Source: Ramlibacter albus
GTDB taxonomy: Bacteria > Pseudomonadota > Gammaproteobacteria > Burkholderiales > Burkholderiaceae_C
Assembly: GCF_014297445.1 (NCBI RefSeq)
Contig: NZ_JACORU010000001.1
Coordinates: 1,393,931 to 1,457,930, forward strand
Direction: 5' to 3'
Length of the DNA: 64,000 bases
In this document: positions 63,924 through 64,000 of the stretch, in pieces
How positions within the stretch are numbered: the stretch's first letter is position 1
Layout: every line of letters starts with the position of its first letter
Translations under genes and position numbers: made by a program
The notes under the pieces: generated by a model
The model's database searches: none
What the model saw: the letters and a program-made list of their open reading frames with translations, nothing else
Told to the model about the DNA's origin: nothing

Positions 63924-64000
63924 CTATGCCGGCCCATTGACCTCGTCGGTAAACACGTCGTCGGACCATGCGAGTCCGATTGCCTTGTCCAGGCGCTTCA
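63924..64000 (-). CDS. Possible C-terminal end of a gene (cut by window edge)
   Basis: The minus strand reads KRLDKAIGLAWSDDVFTDEV, then NGPA and a stop at 63924-63926. The composition looks protein-like but only 24 residues are visible and the family is unknown. The bases 63832-63923 between it and the protease show nothing. Confidence 0.35.
   Translation of the reverse strand, partial: KRLDKAIGLAWSDDVFTDEVNGPA

Larger units (their letters stand above)
53379..64000. mobile_element. Putative genomic island downstream of tRNA-Phe (right end outside window)
   Basis: From the 3' end of tRNA-Phe to the window edge, codon use is less GC-rich than in the core, intergenic gaps are longer and genes are accessory: a Type IIL restriction-modification enzyme, unknown genes, an SOS-boxed ORF, paired serine recombinases and a secreted-type protease. 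No direct repeat of the tRNA 3' end was seen inside the window, so the far boundary is not visible. Confidence 0.65.

Overview
The window looks like a chromosomal segment of a GC-rich betaproteobacterium, most likely Comamonadaceae (Ramlibacter/Variovorax-like). I infer this from the gene orders argS-SPOR-dsbA, trpE-trpG-trpD-trpC-ung, tRNA(Tyr-Gly-Thr)-tuf-tRNA-Trp-secE-nusG-rplKAJL-rpoBC and rsmB-DUF4390-ntrYX, from the abundance of Bug-type binding proteins, and from the strong G/C third-position bias. No database search was possible, so the taxonomy is inference.

Bases 1-6150 hold a small catabolic/regulatory set: the N-terminus of an L-2-haloacid dehalogenase, an amidohydrolase, a Bug binding protein, an L,D-transpeptidase, a class III CoA-transferase, a LysR regulator, a DUF2214 membrane protein and a PsiF-repeat protein. 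Bases 6228-14530 carry argS, a SPOR protein, two tandem DsbA-like oxidoreductases, lptA-lptB-rpoN, an RlmL-like rRNA methyltransferase and an orphan PIN protein. From 14485 to 22834 most genes are on the minus strand: an FMN glutamate-synthase-like protein, cinA, pgpA, a LysR regulator, a nuclease, thiL, a YbdK-type ligase, an antiporter and apaG. Next come rpe, two very small genes, a catalase-family protein whose two distal catalytic residues are replaced, gph, a chalcone-isomerase-like protein, and the trp cluster with ltaE and a LysE exporter inserted in it.

Bases 34155-47832 form the classical translation/transcription block: four tRNAs, EF-Tu, SecE, NusG, L11, L1, L10, L7/L12, RpoB and RpoC, with an L10 leader, an rplL-rpoB hairpin and a strong terminator. 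After it lie a LemA-like protein, rsmB, DUF4390, and an NtrY/NtrX-type two-component pair ending at tRNA-Phe (53303-53378).

Downstream of tRNA-Phe the character changes. Codon use becomes less GC-rich, gaps are longer and genes are accessory. This 10.6-kb stretch, which runs off the right edge, reads as a genomic island. It holds a single-chain Type IIL (MmeI-like) restriction-modification enzyme, an uncharacterised minus-strand pair (a soluble protein followed by a two-helix membrane protein), an uncharacterised ORF directly behind a near-perfect LexA (SOS) box, two tandem paralogous large serine recombinases with a homing-endonuclease-associated-repeat-like segment, a small ORF, and a trypsin-like protease with a Calx-beta-like domain. 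The most notable signals are this island (paired recombinases, SOS-linked ORF and soluble/membrane pair), the apparently non-catalytic catalase, and a repetitive palindromic element read in frame inside a LysE-family exporter.
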